Source: Pseudochrobactrum saccharolyticum
GTDB lineage: Bacteria > Pseudomonadota > Alphaproteobacteria > Rhizobiales > Rhizobiaceae
Direction of reading: 5' to 3'
DNA length: 64,000 nucleotides
Assembly (NCBI RefSeq): GCF_008801715.1
Contig: NZ_VZPG01000006.1
Span: forward strand, 62,001-126,000
This document shows positions 8,757 through 18,500 of the stretch, piece by piece. Made by a program: the position numbers and the translations under genes. Under the pieces are notes generated by a model, which worked only from the letters and a program-made list of their open reading frames with translations, was not told the origin of the DNA and searched no databases. Within the stretch, counting starts at the first letter, position 1. Each line of letters opens with the position of its first letter.

Positions 8757-9731
8757 TTATGAGCAGCGGTTCAGTTTACGCTCTTCATCCGCACGTTTCA
8801 GCACTGCCGGAGCGGCTGAAGGGAAACGACTGCTGATTTTTGCCAGCGTCGCACAGGCAACTTCACGGTCATTCAGCTTGGCCATAGCCATACCGAGCTT
8901 CAGCATATTCTCCGCACCGCGTTTGGAATCAGGAAAATCCCGCTGATTGTCGATGAAAACCGTAGCTGATTCCGCAAAACGATCCTGTCCGTACAGCGCT
9001 TCACCCAGCCAGTAACGGGCATCTGATGTCATCGGATCGGCCGGATAGCGGTCGATATGCGCACGAAATGCCACTTCTGCCGAGCGGTAATCACCGGCAA
9101 GAATAAACTGATAGGCGGCATTATAAAGTTCGTTGGGATTGTCGGTCTGCGGCAGGGAAACTGTCTGCTGTGCCGGTTCGTCACTCAGGCTGCCGCCGAT
9201 TACATTGCCACTGGAATCAAAGCGGATAGAGCCGAGCGCACGCGGAGCCTGCGATGTGACTGTAACCGGCGTTTGCTGACCAGTAGCAACGGAAGCGGCG
9301 GAATTATCTGTATTGGCATCCTGTGCAGGCTGAAAATCAGATGAATCCTGAGCGGTGTTGTCATTATCCGCACTCGCCGAAGCCGTCTGGCGCGGTTCTT
9401 TATCTGCTGAAGCACCGTCAGAGGATACAGCGGCAGAATCTGCCGCCGCTGTTTGTGTGGATTGATCAGAACCGGCGTCGGCCTTTTTCTTTTTTTCAAG
9501 CTCTTCAAAGCGGAATTCATTGTCTTCCTGAATTTTACGCATCTGCTCCTGCATCTGCAAAATCTGGAAGTTCATTTCTTCAAGCTTGCCGGTCAGGTCA
9601 CGAACCTGCTCCTGCAACTGAATTACCCGCTGATCACTGGCCTGAGCAAAGGCTGTTGTTCCGCCTGTTGCCATAGCCAGCAGCGGCAGCAAACTGACAG
9701 CCAGAGCCAGTCTTTTCATCGCTTTCTTCAT
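8757..9731 (-). CDS. cpoB: Tol-Pal system coordinator CpoB (YbgF)
   Basis: A periplasmic protein that links outer membrane constriction by Tol-Pal to peptidoglycan synthesis during division. It has a signal peptide (MKKAMKRLALAVSLLPLLAM...AFAQ), an N-terminal trimerising coiled coil (VIQLQEQVRDLTGKLEEM), a long Ser/Ala/Asp-rich low-complexity linker, and a C-terminal TPR domain (ELYNAAYQFILAGDYRSAEVAFRAHIDRYP and two further repeats). The ATG at 9731 has GAGGT seven bases before it; an in-frame TTG two codons upstream is less likely. The linker, about 100 residues, is longer than in E. coli. It lies between pal and tilS. Confidence 0.93.
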   Translation of the reverse strand: MKKAMKRLALAVSLLPLLAMATGGTTAFAQASDQRVIQLQEQVRDLTGKLEEMNFQILQMQEQMRKIQEDNEFRFEELEKKKKADAGSDQSTQTAAADSAAVSSDGASADKEPRQTASASADNDNTAQDSSDFQPAQDANTDNSAASVATGQQTPVTVTSQAPRALGSIRFDSSGNVIGGSLSDEPAQQTVSLPQTDNPNELYNAAYQFILAGDYRSAEVAFRAHIDRYPADPMTSDARYWLGEALYGQDRFAESATVFIDNQRDFPDSKRGAENMLKLGMAMAKLNDREVACATLAKISSRFPSAAPAVLKRADEERKLNRCS

Positions 9732-9868
9732 TCGCAATACCTCATGCGCCCGAATTCTGTTCCAAGGGTCATCATCACATTCTCAGATGGACCGGTTCAA
9801 TCTTTATAATCTCAGTTGAAATGGTGCAATTGAGTGCGGCCAAATTTTGGCTTTTATGTTCAAACTGA

Positions 9869-9893
9869 AAAAAGCGACCCTGAGGCCGCTTTT
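9869..9893 (-). terminator. Hairpin downstream of pal
   Basis: On the minus strand AAAAGCGGCC-TCAG-GGTCGCTTTT (one G-T pair) ends in a T run, 70 bases past the pal stop and before cpoB. Partial read-through into cpoB is likely because no other strong promoter is evident. Confidence 0.7.
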
Positions 9894-9962
9894 CCCATAA
9901 GTCTGTGTCTTTTTTATCGCGCAATTGTTACGAGCAGCGAAAAATGACTTTTTAGCTGCAGA

Positions 9963-10478
9963 TTAGCTGCCGGCACCGTTCAGAACGGTTACTGCACGGC
10001 GGTTCTGCGACCAGCAGGAAATATTGTCGCAAACTGCAACCGGACGTTCCTTACCGTAGGAAACGGTGCGCATACGGTTAACCGGCACGCCGCGGGAAGC
10101 CAGATAATCACGGGCAGCAGCAGCACGACGCTGGCCAAGTGCTAGGTTGTACTCGCGTGTACCGCGTTCATCCGAGTGACCTTCAACAGTGATCGAATAG
10201 TTCGGATAGCGGGCCAGCCACTGAGCCTGACGAGACAATGTCTGCTGTGCATCAGCGCGGATCACGGAACTGTCGAGATCGAAGAACACGCGGTCACCGA
10301 CATTCACGGTGAAGTCCTGTGCGGAACCGGCAACAGCACCATTGGCACCCATACCGTTCAGACCAAGATCACCTGCATTGTTCGGCAGGTTTTTCTTGTT
10401 GGCGCAACCGGCTACGGCAAGCGACAGGAAAAGGGCAACAGCAAACGGGCTGCGGGCAATCGACTGGGAACGGCGCAT
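9963..10478 (-). CDS. pal: Peptidoglycan-associated lipoprotein Pal
   Basis: An outer membrane lipoprotein that grips peptidoglycan and TolB in the Tol-Pal envelope-constriction machine. The lipobox LAVAGC places the lipidated cysteine at residue 25. The C-terminal OmpA-like domain has FFDLDSSVIRADAQ, the diaminopimelate-binding VEGHSDERGTREYNLALGQRRA, and GKERPVAVCDNISCWSQNRRAV, where two cysteines probably form a disulfide. AAGGAG lies eight bases before the ATG. It follows tolB but is separated from it by a terminator. Confidence 0.97.
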   Translation of the reverse strand: MRRSQSIARSPFAVALFLSLAVAGCANKKNLPNNAGDLGLNGMGANGAVAGSAQDFTVNVGDRVFFDLDSSVIRADAQQTLSRQAQWLARYPNYSITVEGHSDERGTREYNLALGQRRAAAARDYLASRGVPVNRMRTVSYGKERPVAVCDNISCWSQNRRAVTVLNGAGS

Positions 10479-10771
10479 GGCCCGTACTCCTTAAGAATAA
10501 TGCGTTTACATGATGTATGACTAACCAGATGATTAATCATATTGAGGTTAAAAACCGTTCAAATAACATGGTTAATTGTTACTTAATCAGCATAAAAACT
10601 CAAGATTTCTCCGTCAAAAATCCGTTTTTCGGCTCATTCACAGAGACAGTTTCAAGTGGTTCTTCCCTGATTTCAAAGCGAACCATTTATCGGCAACCTA
10701 GAAAGCAATGCGGCAAAAACACGGCTTGTTATCACAAAAGCCTGATTTGACTAAAGCATCAGCCCTCAAAA
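10479..10771. other. tolB-pal intergenic region
   Basis: About 290 bases of AT-rich sequence with no convincing gene; a 77-codon plus-strand frame here has poor composition. It probably holds the pal promoter, since the tolB terminator lies at its upstream end. Confidence 0.5.
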
Positions 10772-10806
10772 ATAAGCTCTGTGTCCTATTCAGCACACAG
10801 AGCTTA
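10772..10806 (-). terminator. Intrinsic terminator after tolB
   Basis: On the minus strand ATAAGCTCTGTGT pairs with ACACAGAGCTTAT and is followed by TTTTTGAG, eight bases past the tolB stop. A strong terminator that separates tolQRAB from pal. Confidence 0.85.
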
Positions 10807-10814
10807 TCTCAAAC

Positions 10815-12125
10815 TTAATTCAGCAATGGCGACCATGCCGGATCAGAAGCCGCATTCGGCGTCTGGATCTGGCGTTCATTGCGGCCGGTCAGATCAATCG
10901 TGTAAAGACGAGATGTACCGCCGCTTTCACGGAAGAACATCAGAACACGGCCGTTCGGTGCCCATGTCGGGCCTTCATTATGGAAGCCGCTTGTCAGCAG
11001 GCGCTCACCCGAACCATCGGTTTTCATCACGCCGATCGAGAACTGACCACCGGACTGCTTGGTAAAGGCAATCAGATCGCCGCGCGGTGACCAGACCGGT
11101 GTCGAATAGCTGCCGTTACCGAAAGAAACGCGCTGCGGGTTGGAGCCGTCGGCACCCATCACATAAATCTGCTGGCGACCGCCACGATCGGATTCAAATA
11201 CGATCTTGGAACCGTCCGGCGAATAGGATGCCGAGGTATCAATGGCCTGACTGCTGGTCAGACGGGTGGTTGTGCGCGAACGCAGATCCATCGTGTAAAT
11301 ATTGGCGCTACCATCATCCTGCAGCAGGCTCATCACCACTTTCTGACCATCAGGAGAAAAGCGTGGTGCAATCGTCATGCCCGGGAAATTACCGACCAGT
11401 TCCTGCTGTCCTGTTTCCAGCTGCAGCAGATAAACGCGCGGACGGTCACCGGCAAAAGACATATATGTGATTTCCTGACGGCTTGGTGAGAAGCGCGGTG
11501 TCAGCACCAGATCTTTACCATTCGACAGGTAACGCACATTCGCGCCGTCCTGATCCATGATAGCCAGACGCTTGACGCGTTTCTGCGCACTGCCGGACTC
11601 ATCAACGAACACGATACGTGTATCGAAATAGCCTTTTTCACCCGTCAGGCGCTCATAAATCGCATCGGCGATAATATGGGCAACGCGACGCTTGTTTTCC
11701 GGTGTTGTGAAAAATTGCTGGCCTGCAAGCTGCTGTCCGGCAAAAGTATCCCACAGACGGAACTCAGCTTTCAGACGGCCATCCGGCTGCTTGGTCACGC
11801 GGCCGGTAACCAGTGCCTGCGCATTGATGACTTTCCAGTCTTCAAAACGCGGTGCCACATCCGGATTGCTGATTTTTTCAATGAATGCTTTTTTGTCGAT
11901 CGGCGCAAAAAGGCCGGAACGCTCAAGATCCGCAGCGATGATAGAGGTAATTTCCGCACCCAGCGCATCACCGGACAAGAAGTCGGTCAGAGCAATCGGC
12001 AGCGGGTCAACATTACCCTTGTTAATATTTACTTCCACAACGGCGCGTGCAGGCAGCACTGCAGCCGTGCTCACTGCCGCAGCGACAGCGAGAACTGAAA
12101 ATAAGGTTTTAAACAGTGTTTTCAT
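10815..12125 (-). CDS. tolB: Tol-Pal system translocation protein TolB
   Basis: A periplasmic beta-propeller that binds Pal and is released by TolA when the proton-driven motor works. After a signal peptide ([18 protein letters not shown]...PARA) comes the N-terminal domain (LDTF-like strand [20 protein letters not shown]) and then six propeller blades marked by repeated F-SPDG or W-S/P-RG motifs ([62 protein letters not shown]). The ATG at 12125 gives a clean signal peptide; 18 in-frame codons upstream would spoil it. The mature protein is of standard size. It follows tolA on the same strand. Confidence 0.96.
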   Translation of the reverse strand: MKTLFKTLFSVLAVAAAVSTAAVLPARAVVEVNINKGNVDPLPIALTDFLSGDALGAEITSIIAADLERSGLFAPIDKKAFIEKISNPDVAPRFEDWKVINAQALVTGRVTKQPDGRLKAEFRLWDTFAGQQLAGQQFFTTPENKRRVAHIIADAIYERLTGEKGYFDTRIVFVDESGSAQKRVKRLAIMDQDGANVRYLSNGKDLVLTPRFSPSRQEITYMSFAGDRPRVYLLQLETGQQELVGNFPGMTIAPRFSPDGQKVVMSLLQDDGSANIYTMDLRSRTTTRLTSSQAIDTSASYSPDGSKIVFESDRGGRQQIYVMGADGSNPQRVSFGNGSYSTPVWSPRGDLIAFTKQSGGQFSIGVMKTDGSGERLLTSGFHNEGPTWAPNGRVLMFFRESGGTSRLYTIDLTGRNERQIQTPNAASDPAWSPLLN

Positions 12126-12251
12126 GATGGCGTGGACCTCGTTTGTCCTGATCATATTTGGTTCTGTGAGACGTCTCACATGCTTTGATATTGAAGAGCT
12201 TCACAGAAAGCCCCTGAAACCGGCGCTGCACAGCGCCGGTCCGTATTTCGT

Positions 12252-13331
12252 TTAGAACATTTCGCTCGGGTCAAAATTCACGATGACCGTCGCCCAGGTT
12301 TCATATTTATCCCGTGGCAGATTGTAAGGCGCTGCACGCATCACCGCACGCCGCGCACTGTCTGCTGCCGCACGGCCAACGATAGAATCGCCGCCCGTAT
12401 AGGTGACTTCCGGCGAGCCGTTAATCGAGCCGTCTTCGTTCAGCTGCATCTTAACGGTAATACGCAAATCAGCGGCATCGGCCACACCCGAGGGAATGCT
12501 CCATTTGTCACTGATCTGACCTTTCAGAGCATCCATTTCCGTCTGGCTGAGTTTGGCTCCGCCGGTCGTTTTCTTGGCACCAAAGGCTTCCTTGTCGGTA
12601 GAGCGTTTAGCTCCGCCACCTGCAGATTTCTCACGGTTCAAAAGAACGGCAACCTCGTCAGCCTTCGCATCTTTATCTTTCGACGTATTCTGCGCGGTTG
12701 TGCTTGGCTTTTCCGGTTTCTTCTCGTCTTTTTTCTTATCCTCAGCCTTGGCCGTTTCCGTTGGTTGCGGTTTCGGTTTGGCTTCCGGCGCCGGAACACG
12801 ATCCGGCAATTTGACTTCTTCAGCCTGTTCCGGCTGCTGCGCAATTGCTTCCGCAACAGGATCCGGCTTCACCTCAGCCTTTGGTTCCGGCTTCGGCTCC
12901 ACTTTTGGCTCCGGCGGCTTCACCGGTTCAGGCGGTTTAACCGGCTCCGGTTTTGGTTCAGGCTTGTTTTCCTGTACAGGTTCCGGCTTTTCAGCCGGTT
13001 TTTCCGCAGGTTTGGCCGCTTCTGCGGTTTCAACCGGCTTCGGTTTTTCATTCGGCATCGGCGGTGTTTTCAGATCAAGCTCGCTGTCACCGGCATTTTC
13101 CGCCTGCTCAACCGTTTTCGGCTTGGTTGTTGGTTTTGGTGCTGCTTTTTCCGCTTTCGGCGCTTTTTTATCGCCCTGCTGTACCTGTGAAATATCTTCA
13201 ATCGGTACAATATCGACAGGGAAGGATTCAGTATCAGTCATGTCAAAAGGCTTCGGCGAAGAGAACGAGAACAGTCCCCAGCCGATAATGACCACATGGA
13301 TGAGTGTTGAGGAAGTCAGACCTGCCTTCAT
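12252..13331 (-). CDS. tolA: Cell envelope protein TolA
   Basis: The inner membrane-to-periplasm arm of the Tol system, linking the TolQR motor to TolB and Pal. A single N-terminal membrane helix (STLIHVVIIGWGLFSF) is followed by about 200 residues of lysine/proline/glutamate-rich repeats (PEPKPEPVKPPEPVKPPEP and similar), then a TonB/TolA C-terminal domain (LRITVKMQLNEDGSINGSPEV and a final EMF). The Pro-rich middle differs from the Ala/Lys/Glu-rich helix of E. coli TolA and suggests an extended, not helical, arm. It starts seven bases after tolR. Repetitive codons here may favour length variation. Confidence 0.93.
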   Translation of the reverse strand: MKAGLTSSTLIHVVIIGWGLFSFSSPKPFDMTDTESFPVDIVPIEDISQVQQGDKKAPKAEKAAPKPTTKPKTVEQAENAGDSELDLKTPPMPNEKPKPVETAEAAKPAEKPAEKPEPVQENKPEPKPEPVKPPEPVKPPEPKVEPKPEPKAEVKPDPVAEAIAQQPEQAEEVKLPDRVPAPEAKPKPQPTETAKAEDKKKDEKKPEKPSTTAQNTSKDKDAKADEVAVLLNREKSAGGGAKRSTDKEAFGAKKTTGGAKLSQTEMDALKGQISDKWSIPSGVADAADLRITVKMQLNEDGSINGSPEVTYTGGDSIVGRAAADSARRAVMRAAPYNLPRDKYETWATVIVNFDPSEMF

Positions 13332-13338
13332 GATGGCG

Positions 13339-13788
13339 TCAGCTATCCTGCTCCTGGAGGGTCACCAGACCGATATTCTTGAAACCGGCAGCGGAAATAC
13401 GTGACATCACTTTCATCACAGTACCGTAATCGGCATTTTTATCGCCGCGCACAAAAACGCGCTCTTCATAGCCGGTTTTGGCGATAGCTTCGAGTTTTGG
13501 CACCACTTCTGCAATGTCGATCTCGGTTTCCTGCAAATAGACCTGCCCCTTGTCATTCACGGACACGGTAATCGGCTGAGTATCGGCATTCAGCGCCTTG
13601 GCCTGCGTATCCGGCAGATCAATCGGCACACCGGAGGTGAGCAGCGGTGCGGACACCATGAAGATAATCAGCAGCACCAGCATCACGTCCACGAAAGGTG
13701 TGATGTTGATTTCGCTCATCGGAGCCTTCTTGCTGCCGCGTCTGCGACGACCGCCTGCTCCGCCCTGACTTCCTAATGACATACCCAT
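13339..13788 (-). CDS. tolR: Tol-Pal protein TolR (ExbD/TolR family)
   Basis: A stator-type partner of TolQ that couples proton flow to TolA movement. It has a basic glycine-rich N-terminus (GGAGGRRRRGSKKAPM), one membrane helix with the proton-carrying aspartate in the family motif NITPFVDVMLVLLIIFMVSAP, and a periplasmic domain ending GFKNIGLVTLQEQDS. It is 149 residues long, normal for TolR. AAGG lies eight bases before the ATG. It sits between tolQ (81 bases upstream) and tolA. Confidence 0.95.
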   Translation of the reverse strand: MGMSLGSQGGAGGRRRRGSKKAPMSEINITPFVDVMLVLLIIFMVSAPLLTSGVPIDLPDTQAKALNADTQPITVSVNDKGQVYLQETEIDIAEVVPKLEAIAKTGYEERVFVRGDKNADYGTVMKVMSRISAAGFKNIGLVTLQEQDS

Positions 13789-13869
13789 ATCTGGAACCTT
13801 CCGGCCTTAATCTTTTGACCTGATATCCGGCCTGAATTTAAAACGACTGACGCACACAAACCGGATAAT

Positions 13870-14580
13870 TTATCCGCGCGGCGTCAGCTTCTCATCAATT
13901 TGTCGCGACAGTATGGCCGAAAACTCATCGGCAAAACCTTCCATACGTGCGGTGATTTTTGCCGAGTCTGCGGTCAGCTTGTTATAGGCAATAACCGCAG
14001 GGATAGCGGCCAGAAGACCAATCGCCGTTGCAAGCAATGCTTCCGCAATACCCGGTGCCACAACGGCAAGGCTGGTATTTTTGGAAGCGGCAATCGCCAT
14101 GAACGAGGTCATAATACCGACAACGGTACCGAACAGACCGATAAATGGTGCAGATGTACCAATGGTGGCCAGAAAACCGAGGCGTGATTCCAGCTTGTCG
14201 TTTTCACGCGCTAAGGCCACATCCATCGCTTTTTCGATACGCATCTGCAACGCAATCGGGGAACGGGCGCCTTTTTCGAAAGACTTTTTCCACTCGCGCA
14301 TTGCTGCCATGAAAATGGCGCTCATGCCGGTGGTACGGCGTTCACCGAGATTGCGGTATAATTCTTCCAAAGACTGGCCGGACCAGAAGACCTGCTCAAA
14401 ACGCTCAATCGCACTTGTTGCACGGCGATAGGCCAGTGTCTTGTCGACGATAATCGCCCATGTCCAGATTGAGGCAGCCAGCAAGCCCAGCATGACCAGT
14501 TTCACAACCCAGTTGGCCTGCATGAACAGTCCCCAGAGACTGACATCAGCTGTATGTGCTGCAATGGGTAGCGTTTCCAT
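13870..14580 (-). CDS. tolQ: Tol-Pal proton channel subunit TolQ (MotA/TolQ/ExbB family)
   Basis: The inner membrane channel subunit that with TolR turns proton motive force into mechanical work. Three membrane helices are visible: near residues 22-43 (ANWVVKLVMLGLLAASIWTWAI), near 130-155 (LGFLATIGTSAPFIGLFGTVVGIM) and near 170-195 (APGIAEALLATAIGLLAAIPAVIAY). The family's polar helix residues are in place (TSAPFIGLFGTV and ALLATAIGL). It is 236 residues long. First gene of the tolQRAB unit, with about 480 bases of non-coding DNA upstream. Confidence 0.96.
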   Translation of the reverse strand: METLPIAAHTADVSLWGLFMQANWVVKLVMLGLLAASIWTWAIIVDKTLAYRRATSAIERFEQVFWSGQSLEELYRNLGERRTTGMSAIFMAAMREWKKSFEKGARSPIALQMRIEKAMDVALARENDKLESRLGFLATIGTSAPFIGLFGTVVGIMTSFMAIAASKNTSLAVVAPGIAEALLATAIGLLAAIPAVIAYNKLTADSAKITARMEGFADEFSAILSRQIDEKLTPRG

Positions 14581-15063
14581 TTGTCACCTGTCCTCGAATC
14601 CAAACGCCCGGCTCATCACCGGGCGGCAAAAGCAAAACGGTTCACCGCGCAGTTTTCTGCGTAACCGTTTCGATCTGTTGTTACCTTAAGCGGTCCGGAT
14701 GCATTGTTTGCCTGCACGGCCCGCCGAATTGCTTTGCGCCGTATCTGCATAGTGCCGGACACAATCTTGTGCATGACCGGCTGTTTTGCTTTTTACGGTT
14801 AATTTTGGTGAAAGGAAGGCGACAGGCAGATTCATGCCCTCACCTCTCCGTCTTGGACTAAAGATGAACTATTATGGTTAAAGATAAGTTAGGATTCGCA
14901 CTATTGCGGGCAATTTTACGTGCTGCGCCTGATTTTCCGGTGCCGGTTTGTGAGCCAGCACCACATTCAGCACTGCCTGCGCGATCACACCCGATTTTTG
15001 AAATGCCGCAGGATTATGCCCGCCCAATTGTCCCGGCTTGATGATTAAAATCTCTGCCGAAAA
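14581..15063. other. ybgC-tolQ intergenic region
   Basis: About 480 bases with no gene I can support on either strand. In most alphaproteobacteria tolQ follows ybgC closely, so the gap is unusual. It presumably contains the tolQ promoter; I could not pick out a confident -35/-10 pair. Confidence 0.5.
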
Positions 15064-15540
15064 TTAAGCTGTAAACAGCGCTTTCCACTCTTTGGGCATC
15101 CGTTTCGGACGACCCTGCTTATTAATCAATGCCGCTTCGACCTGTGCTTCAATCAACAGCTCACCATTTTTGCGCTGAATGCGCTGGCGCATTGTCACCC
15201 GCGCACCGGAAGCTTCGGTCACGCAAGTCTCAATTACCAGCATATCATCAATGCGGGCAGGTAAACGGAAATCAATCTCCATGCGTCGCACGATCCAGAC
15301 AATCGGCTCGCCAAGCTGTCCCTCTTCCAATTGCGTATGGTGCACACCTTTCAGGCGCAGAAAATCGGTGCGGCCGCGCTCCAGAAACTCCAGATAACGG
15401 GCATGATAAACCACGCCGGAAAAATCCGTATCGGCATAATAGACCCGCGCCAGCAACCGGTGCCCTTCCGGTGTCAACGTGCCATTAATCACTTCAGATT
15501 CAGCTGCGCTTAAATCGTCTGGAACTGTTACATCCGGCAT
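15064..15540 (-). CDS. ybgC: YbgC-type acyl-CoA thioesterase (hot-dog fold)
   Basis: A cytoplasmic thioesterase associated with the Tol-Pal cluster and phospholipid metabolism; its exact substrate in this lineage is unknown. The catalytic aspartate lies in the 4-hydroxybenzoyl-CoA thioesterase motif YYADTDFSGVVYHARYLEFLERGR near residues 34-57. It is 158 residues long with a roughly 25-residue N-terminal extension. Its ATG shares one base with the ruvB stop (TGATG), so it is translationally coupled to the ruvCAB unit. tolQRAB lies downstream. Confidence 0.92.
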   Translation of the reverse strand: MPDVTVPDDLSAAESEVINGTLTPEGHRLLARVYYADTDFSGVVYHARYLEFLERGRTDFLRLKGVHHTQLEEGQLGEPIVWIVRRMEIDFRLPARIDDMLVIETCVTEASGARVTMRQRIQRKNGELLIEAQVEAALINKQGRPKRMPKEWKALFTA

Positions 15541-16580
15541 CAGGCTTCATCCTCAAACAGGGTAATCTGCCGTGCAGCCAGATCTGTCGGTGCCGTCAGC
15601 CCAAGATGCTGCCATGCAAGTGCTGTCAACACACGACCGCGCGGTGTGCGTTGCAAAAAACCCTGCTGGATCAGATAGGGTTCAATAATATCTTCAATCG
15701 CATCACGCGGTTCAGACAGACCAGCGGCAATCGTCTCAATCCCCACAGGTCCGCCGCCAAAATTGCGTGCAATCATATTAAGATAGCGACGATCCAGCTG
15801 ATCAAGTCCGATATTATCTACCTCGAGGCGGATCAGCGCCTCATCGGCGATCTTCGCATCCACAATGTCTGCTTTTGCTACCAGCGCAAAGTCACGGACA
15901 CGACGCAGCAAACGCCCTGCAATACGCGGTGTTCCGCGGGCACGACGGGCAATCTCGCGTGCACCATCATCAGAAATATTCAGCTGCATCAGCCGCGCAC
16001 CACGGCGCACAATATATTCCAGCTCATCAACCGTATAGAAATTCAGCCGTACCGGAATACCGAAACGGTCGCGCAAAGGCGTGGTCAGAAGACCGAGACG
16101 GGTTGTCGCTGCCACCAGCGTGAATTTCGCCAGATCAATCTTGACTGAGCGTGCCGCAGGCCCCTCGCCGATAATCAGATCGAGTTGATAATCTTCCATC
16201 GCCGGATAGAGAATTTCTTCCACCGCAGGGCTGAGGCGATGAATTTCGTCGATAAACAGCACATCGCGGTCTTCAAGATTGGTGAGCAATGCCGCCAGAT
16301 CACCGGCTTTGGCAATCACCGGCCCTGAAGTAGAGCGGAAATTAACGCCGAGTTCTTTGGACATAATCTGCGCCAATGTGGTTTTGCCCAAGCCCGGAGG
16401 GCCGACAAACAACACATGATCCAGAGCTTCACCACGGGTTTTGGCTGCTTCGATAAAAATTTTCAGATTAGCGCGCGCTGCCGCCTGACCGACAAAATCA
16501 TCAAGGCTTTGCGGGCGCAAAGCCGTGTCCGTATCCTCCCCGCGCTTTTGCGCAGAAATCAGACGATCTTCATCACTCAT
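15540..16580 (-). CDS. ruvB: Holliday junction branch migration ATPase RuvB
   Basis: The hexameric AAA+ motor that drives branch migration of Holliday junctions with RuvA. Walker A GPPGLGKT lies at 60-67, Walker B is [15 protein letters not shown], sensor 1 is [11 protein letters not shown], and the arginine finger segment is [10 protein letters not shown]. The C-terminal winged helix ends with [26 protein letters not shown]. The length of 346 residues is normal. Last but one of ruvC-ruvA-ruvB-ybgC, 36 bases after ruvA. Confidence 0.98.
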   Translation of the reverse strand: MSDEDRLISAQKRGEDTDTALRPQSLDDFVGQAAARANLKIFIEAAKTRGEALDHVLFVGPPGLGKTTLAQIMSKELGVNFRSTSGPVIAKAGDLAALLTNLEDRDVLFIDEIHRLSPAVEEILYPAMEDYQLDLIIGEGPAARSVKIDLAKFTLVAATTRLGLLTTPLRDRFGIPVRLNFYTVDELEYIVRRGARLMQLNISDDGAREIARRARGTPRIAGRLLRRVRDFALVAKADIVDAKIADEALIRLEVDNIGLDQLDRRYLNMIARNFGGGPVGIETIAAGLSEPRDAIEDIIEPYLIQQGFLQRTPRGRVLTALAWQHLGLTAPTDLAARQITLFEDEA

Positions 16581-16616
16581 CAGTTACACCCGCATTCATT
16601 TTCTCAAGCAACGCTC

Positions 16617-17234
16617 TTATCGCGCCAGTTCTTTCAATCCAAGCCGGATCAGCTTGGCAGAATCTGCATCTTCTCCGACCTCGCGCAAGGCACTGGCCAC
16701 CGCATTGGCAGCCTGATCGCGTGAATAGCCGAGATTACTCAGCGCAGAAACCGCATCACTCACTGCTGTGGAGGCAACACCCTCACCGATTTCCTGCTTC
16801 AGCCCGATATTGGCCGCAGCATCACCGGCAAATGCAGGCGCCTTATTCTTCAGCTCAGTTACGATGCGCTCGGCTACTTTTTTGCCGACACCCGGCGCAC
16901 GGGACACCATAGCAATATCACGCAAAGCAATGGCATTGGCGAGTTCAGACGGCGTTAATGTGCCCAGCACTGCCAGTGCCACTTTGGCACCAACGCCCTG
17001 TACATTCTGCAACAGCCGGAACCACTCACGCTCCAATGCCGTGCCGAAACCGTAAAGCCGCAGCACATCTTCACGCACATAGGTCTCAATCAGCAGAATA
17101 GCCGCTTCACCCGCTGAAGGCAGATTGCCCAGCGTGCGCGCAGAACAGAAAGCCACATAGCCGACCCCATGCACATCAAGAATGACGTGATCGTCAGCAA
17201 TTTCATCGACAACACCTTTCAGTTTCCCGATCAT
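16617..17234 (-). CDS. ruvA: Holliday junction DNA helicase subunit RuvA
   Basis: A tetrameric protein that binds four-way junctions and recruits RuvB. The N-terminal OB-fold ([29 protein letters not shown]) is followed by two helix-hairpin-helix motifs ([18 protein letters not shown] and [23 protein letters not shown]), and a C-terminal RuvB-binding domain ([16 protein letters not shown]). It is 205 residues long. Its ATG overlaps the ruvC stop by four bases. Confidence 0.97.
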   Translation of the reverse strand: MIGKLKGVVDEIADDHVILDVHGVGYVAFCSARTLGNLPSAGEAAILLIETYVREDVLRLYGFGTALEREWFRLLQNVQGVGAKVALAVLGTLTPSELANAIALRDIAMVSRAPGVGKKVAERIVTELKNKAPAFAGDAAANIGLKQEIGEGVASTAVSDAVSALSNLGYSRDQAANAVASALREVGEDADSAKLIRLGLKELAR

Positions 17235-17764
17235 GATATCGCTGCAATCCTCCCGCTTTTCTTCAGTTCCGCCAGATTATACAGGCTATGCCGGTTATGG
17301 GCATGACAAATGGCAATCGCCAGCGCGTCCGCCGCATCGCTGGTATCAAAACTCGCACGCGGCATCAGCACTTTGACCATCATATGAATTTGCTGTTTTT
17401 CACCGTGGCCGACACCAATAACGGATTTTTTCACCGCATTCGGCGCATATTCAGCCACTCGCAATCCGGCCTGCGCCGGAACCAGCAGCGCAATACCGCG
17501 CGCCTGCCCCAGCTTCAGCGTAGCACCTGCATCTTTATTGACGAATGTATGTTCAACAGCCGCTTCATCCGGCATCATCTGATGCAGAACAGCGCTCAAT
17601 CCTTCATGCAGCTGGCATAAACGCGAGGCAAGATCCATTTTGTCATCAGAGGTGACTGTTCCCGCTGCAATAAAATGCAGGGAATTACCCATGGACTCAA
17701 TCACGCCCCAGCCGGTGCGGCGCAAGCCCGGATCAATACCAATAATGCGAATCGCCTGTTTCAT
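17231..17764 (-). CDS. ruvC: Crossover junction endodeoxyribonuclease RuvC
   Basis: Resolves Holliday junctions by symmetric nicking. The RNase H-like fold starts with [17 protein letters not shown], giving the first catalytic aspartate, and continues with [22 protein letters not shown] and the C-terminal [17 protein letters not shown], which supplies the last acidic pair. It is 177 residues long. First gene of the ruvCAB-ybgC unit; here yebC is not adjacent, although it often is in relatives. Confidence 0.97.
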   Translation of the reverse strand: MKQAIRIIGIDPGLRRTGWGVIESMGNSLHFIAAGTVTSDDKMDLASRLCQLHEGLSAVLHQMMPDEAAVEHTFVNKDAGATLKLGQARGIALLVPAQAGLRVAEYAPNAVKKSVIGVGHGEKQQIHMMVKVLMPRASFDTSDAADALAIAICHAHNRHSLYNLAELKKSGRIAAIS

Positions 17765-17853
17765 ATGCTGACCTTACCTTGTGTAAGGTGCATTCAACAA
17801 TCAAAATGTGAACAAAATGGAAACATCGCATTTTTAGGGCGGGAGAAGATGCC

Positions 17854-17953
17854 AGAGCGTGTGTATTTAATCATAGCCACTGCGCCGCTCTGTCTTTTTG
17901 TTTTACGCATGTCGTTATCGGAAAACCGGTTCCCACTTTTCCGCGACATGCTC
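17854..17953 (+). repeat. Composite palindromic repeat, copy A
   Basis: Two hairpin modules. Module 1 (17854-17891) is bounded by agagcg and cgctct. Module 2 (17907-17951) is bounded by gcatgtcg and cgacatgc, with an internal gaaaaccggt/cacttttccg arm. It is about 85 percent alike to the copy at 24789 by eye. It lies just downstream of the RcdA-like gene. Confidence 0.8.
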
Positions 17954-17960
17954 CGGCAGA

Positions 17961-18500
17961 TCAATTACTGCCAAATGCTGTGCGCAACAGAATGATCTGA
18001 TCCGAAACCGGATTACCCTTGCACTCAACCAGTTCACGGATCGGCTGGTGATAGCTGTCACCATCCATGCAACGCACGCGGTCCTGAAGATGCAGCGAAT
18101 GCGCAATCATATCGCGGAAAGCCTGCGGCAGTTCTTTCCAGCCTGCGGTCTTTTCACCGGCAGAATGGGTTTCCAGACTGACCTTTGCCTTCTCTTTTGC
18201 CACCATTTCGCGCGGCATATCGCCGGAACGGCTGGCACGCAGCAGCAAAAGCCAGGAGGCAATATGCATCAGACGCGAGGTCAGACGCATGGATTCAGCG
18301 GCATAAAGTGTTGCAGCCTTGTGAGACAGAGAACGCGCAGCGTCTTTCCCCTCACCGTCAAGATAAGCGGCGGCTTCTTCCACCAGCGCCATACCTTCAC
18401 TGTAAAGCGGTTTGAAACTGTCTGAAAACACCATACGCTCCGACAGACGGATCATATTGTCCGGCACTCTGTTTTCGCTGCGATGTGTCTGTTCCATCAT
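17961..18500 (-). CDS. RcdA-like regulator of CtrA degradation (DUF1465)
   Basis: A 179-residue helical protein rich in alanine and leucine (GMALVEEAAAYLDGEGKDAARSLSHKAATLYAAESMRLTSRLMHIASWLLLLRA), the signature region of DUF1465. The Caulobacter member RcdA is an adaptor that helps deliver the cell-cycle regulator CtrA to ClpXP. The family link is from memory of the conserved SLSHKAATLYAAESMRLTSRLMQ-like block; whether it acts in CtrA turnover here is inference. It has no membrane segment or signal. It is monocistronic between palindromic repeat A and a long non-coding region. A second in-frame ATG directly follows the first. Confidence 0.75.
   Translation of the reverse strand: MMEQTHRSENRVPDNMIRLSERMVFSDSFKPLYSEGMALVEEAAAYLDGEGKDAARSLSHKAATLYAAESMRLTSRLMHIASWLLLLRASRSGDMPREMVAKEKAKVSLETHSAGEKTAGWKELPQAFRDMIAHSLHLQDRVRCMDGDSYHQPIRELVECKGNPVSDQIILLRTAFGSN

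Noticed and set aside
10517-10750. A 77-codon plus-strand frame upstream of pal
   Set aside because: AT-driven, no ribosome-binding site, and it lies in the expected pal promoter region.
12252-13331. Long plus-strand frames of serine/glycine and phenylalanine/arginine repeats opposite tolA
   Set aside because: They are reverse readings of the Pro/Lys/Glu repeat region of tolA.
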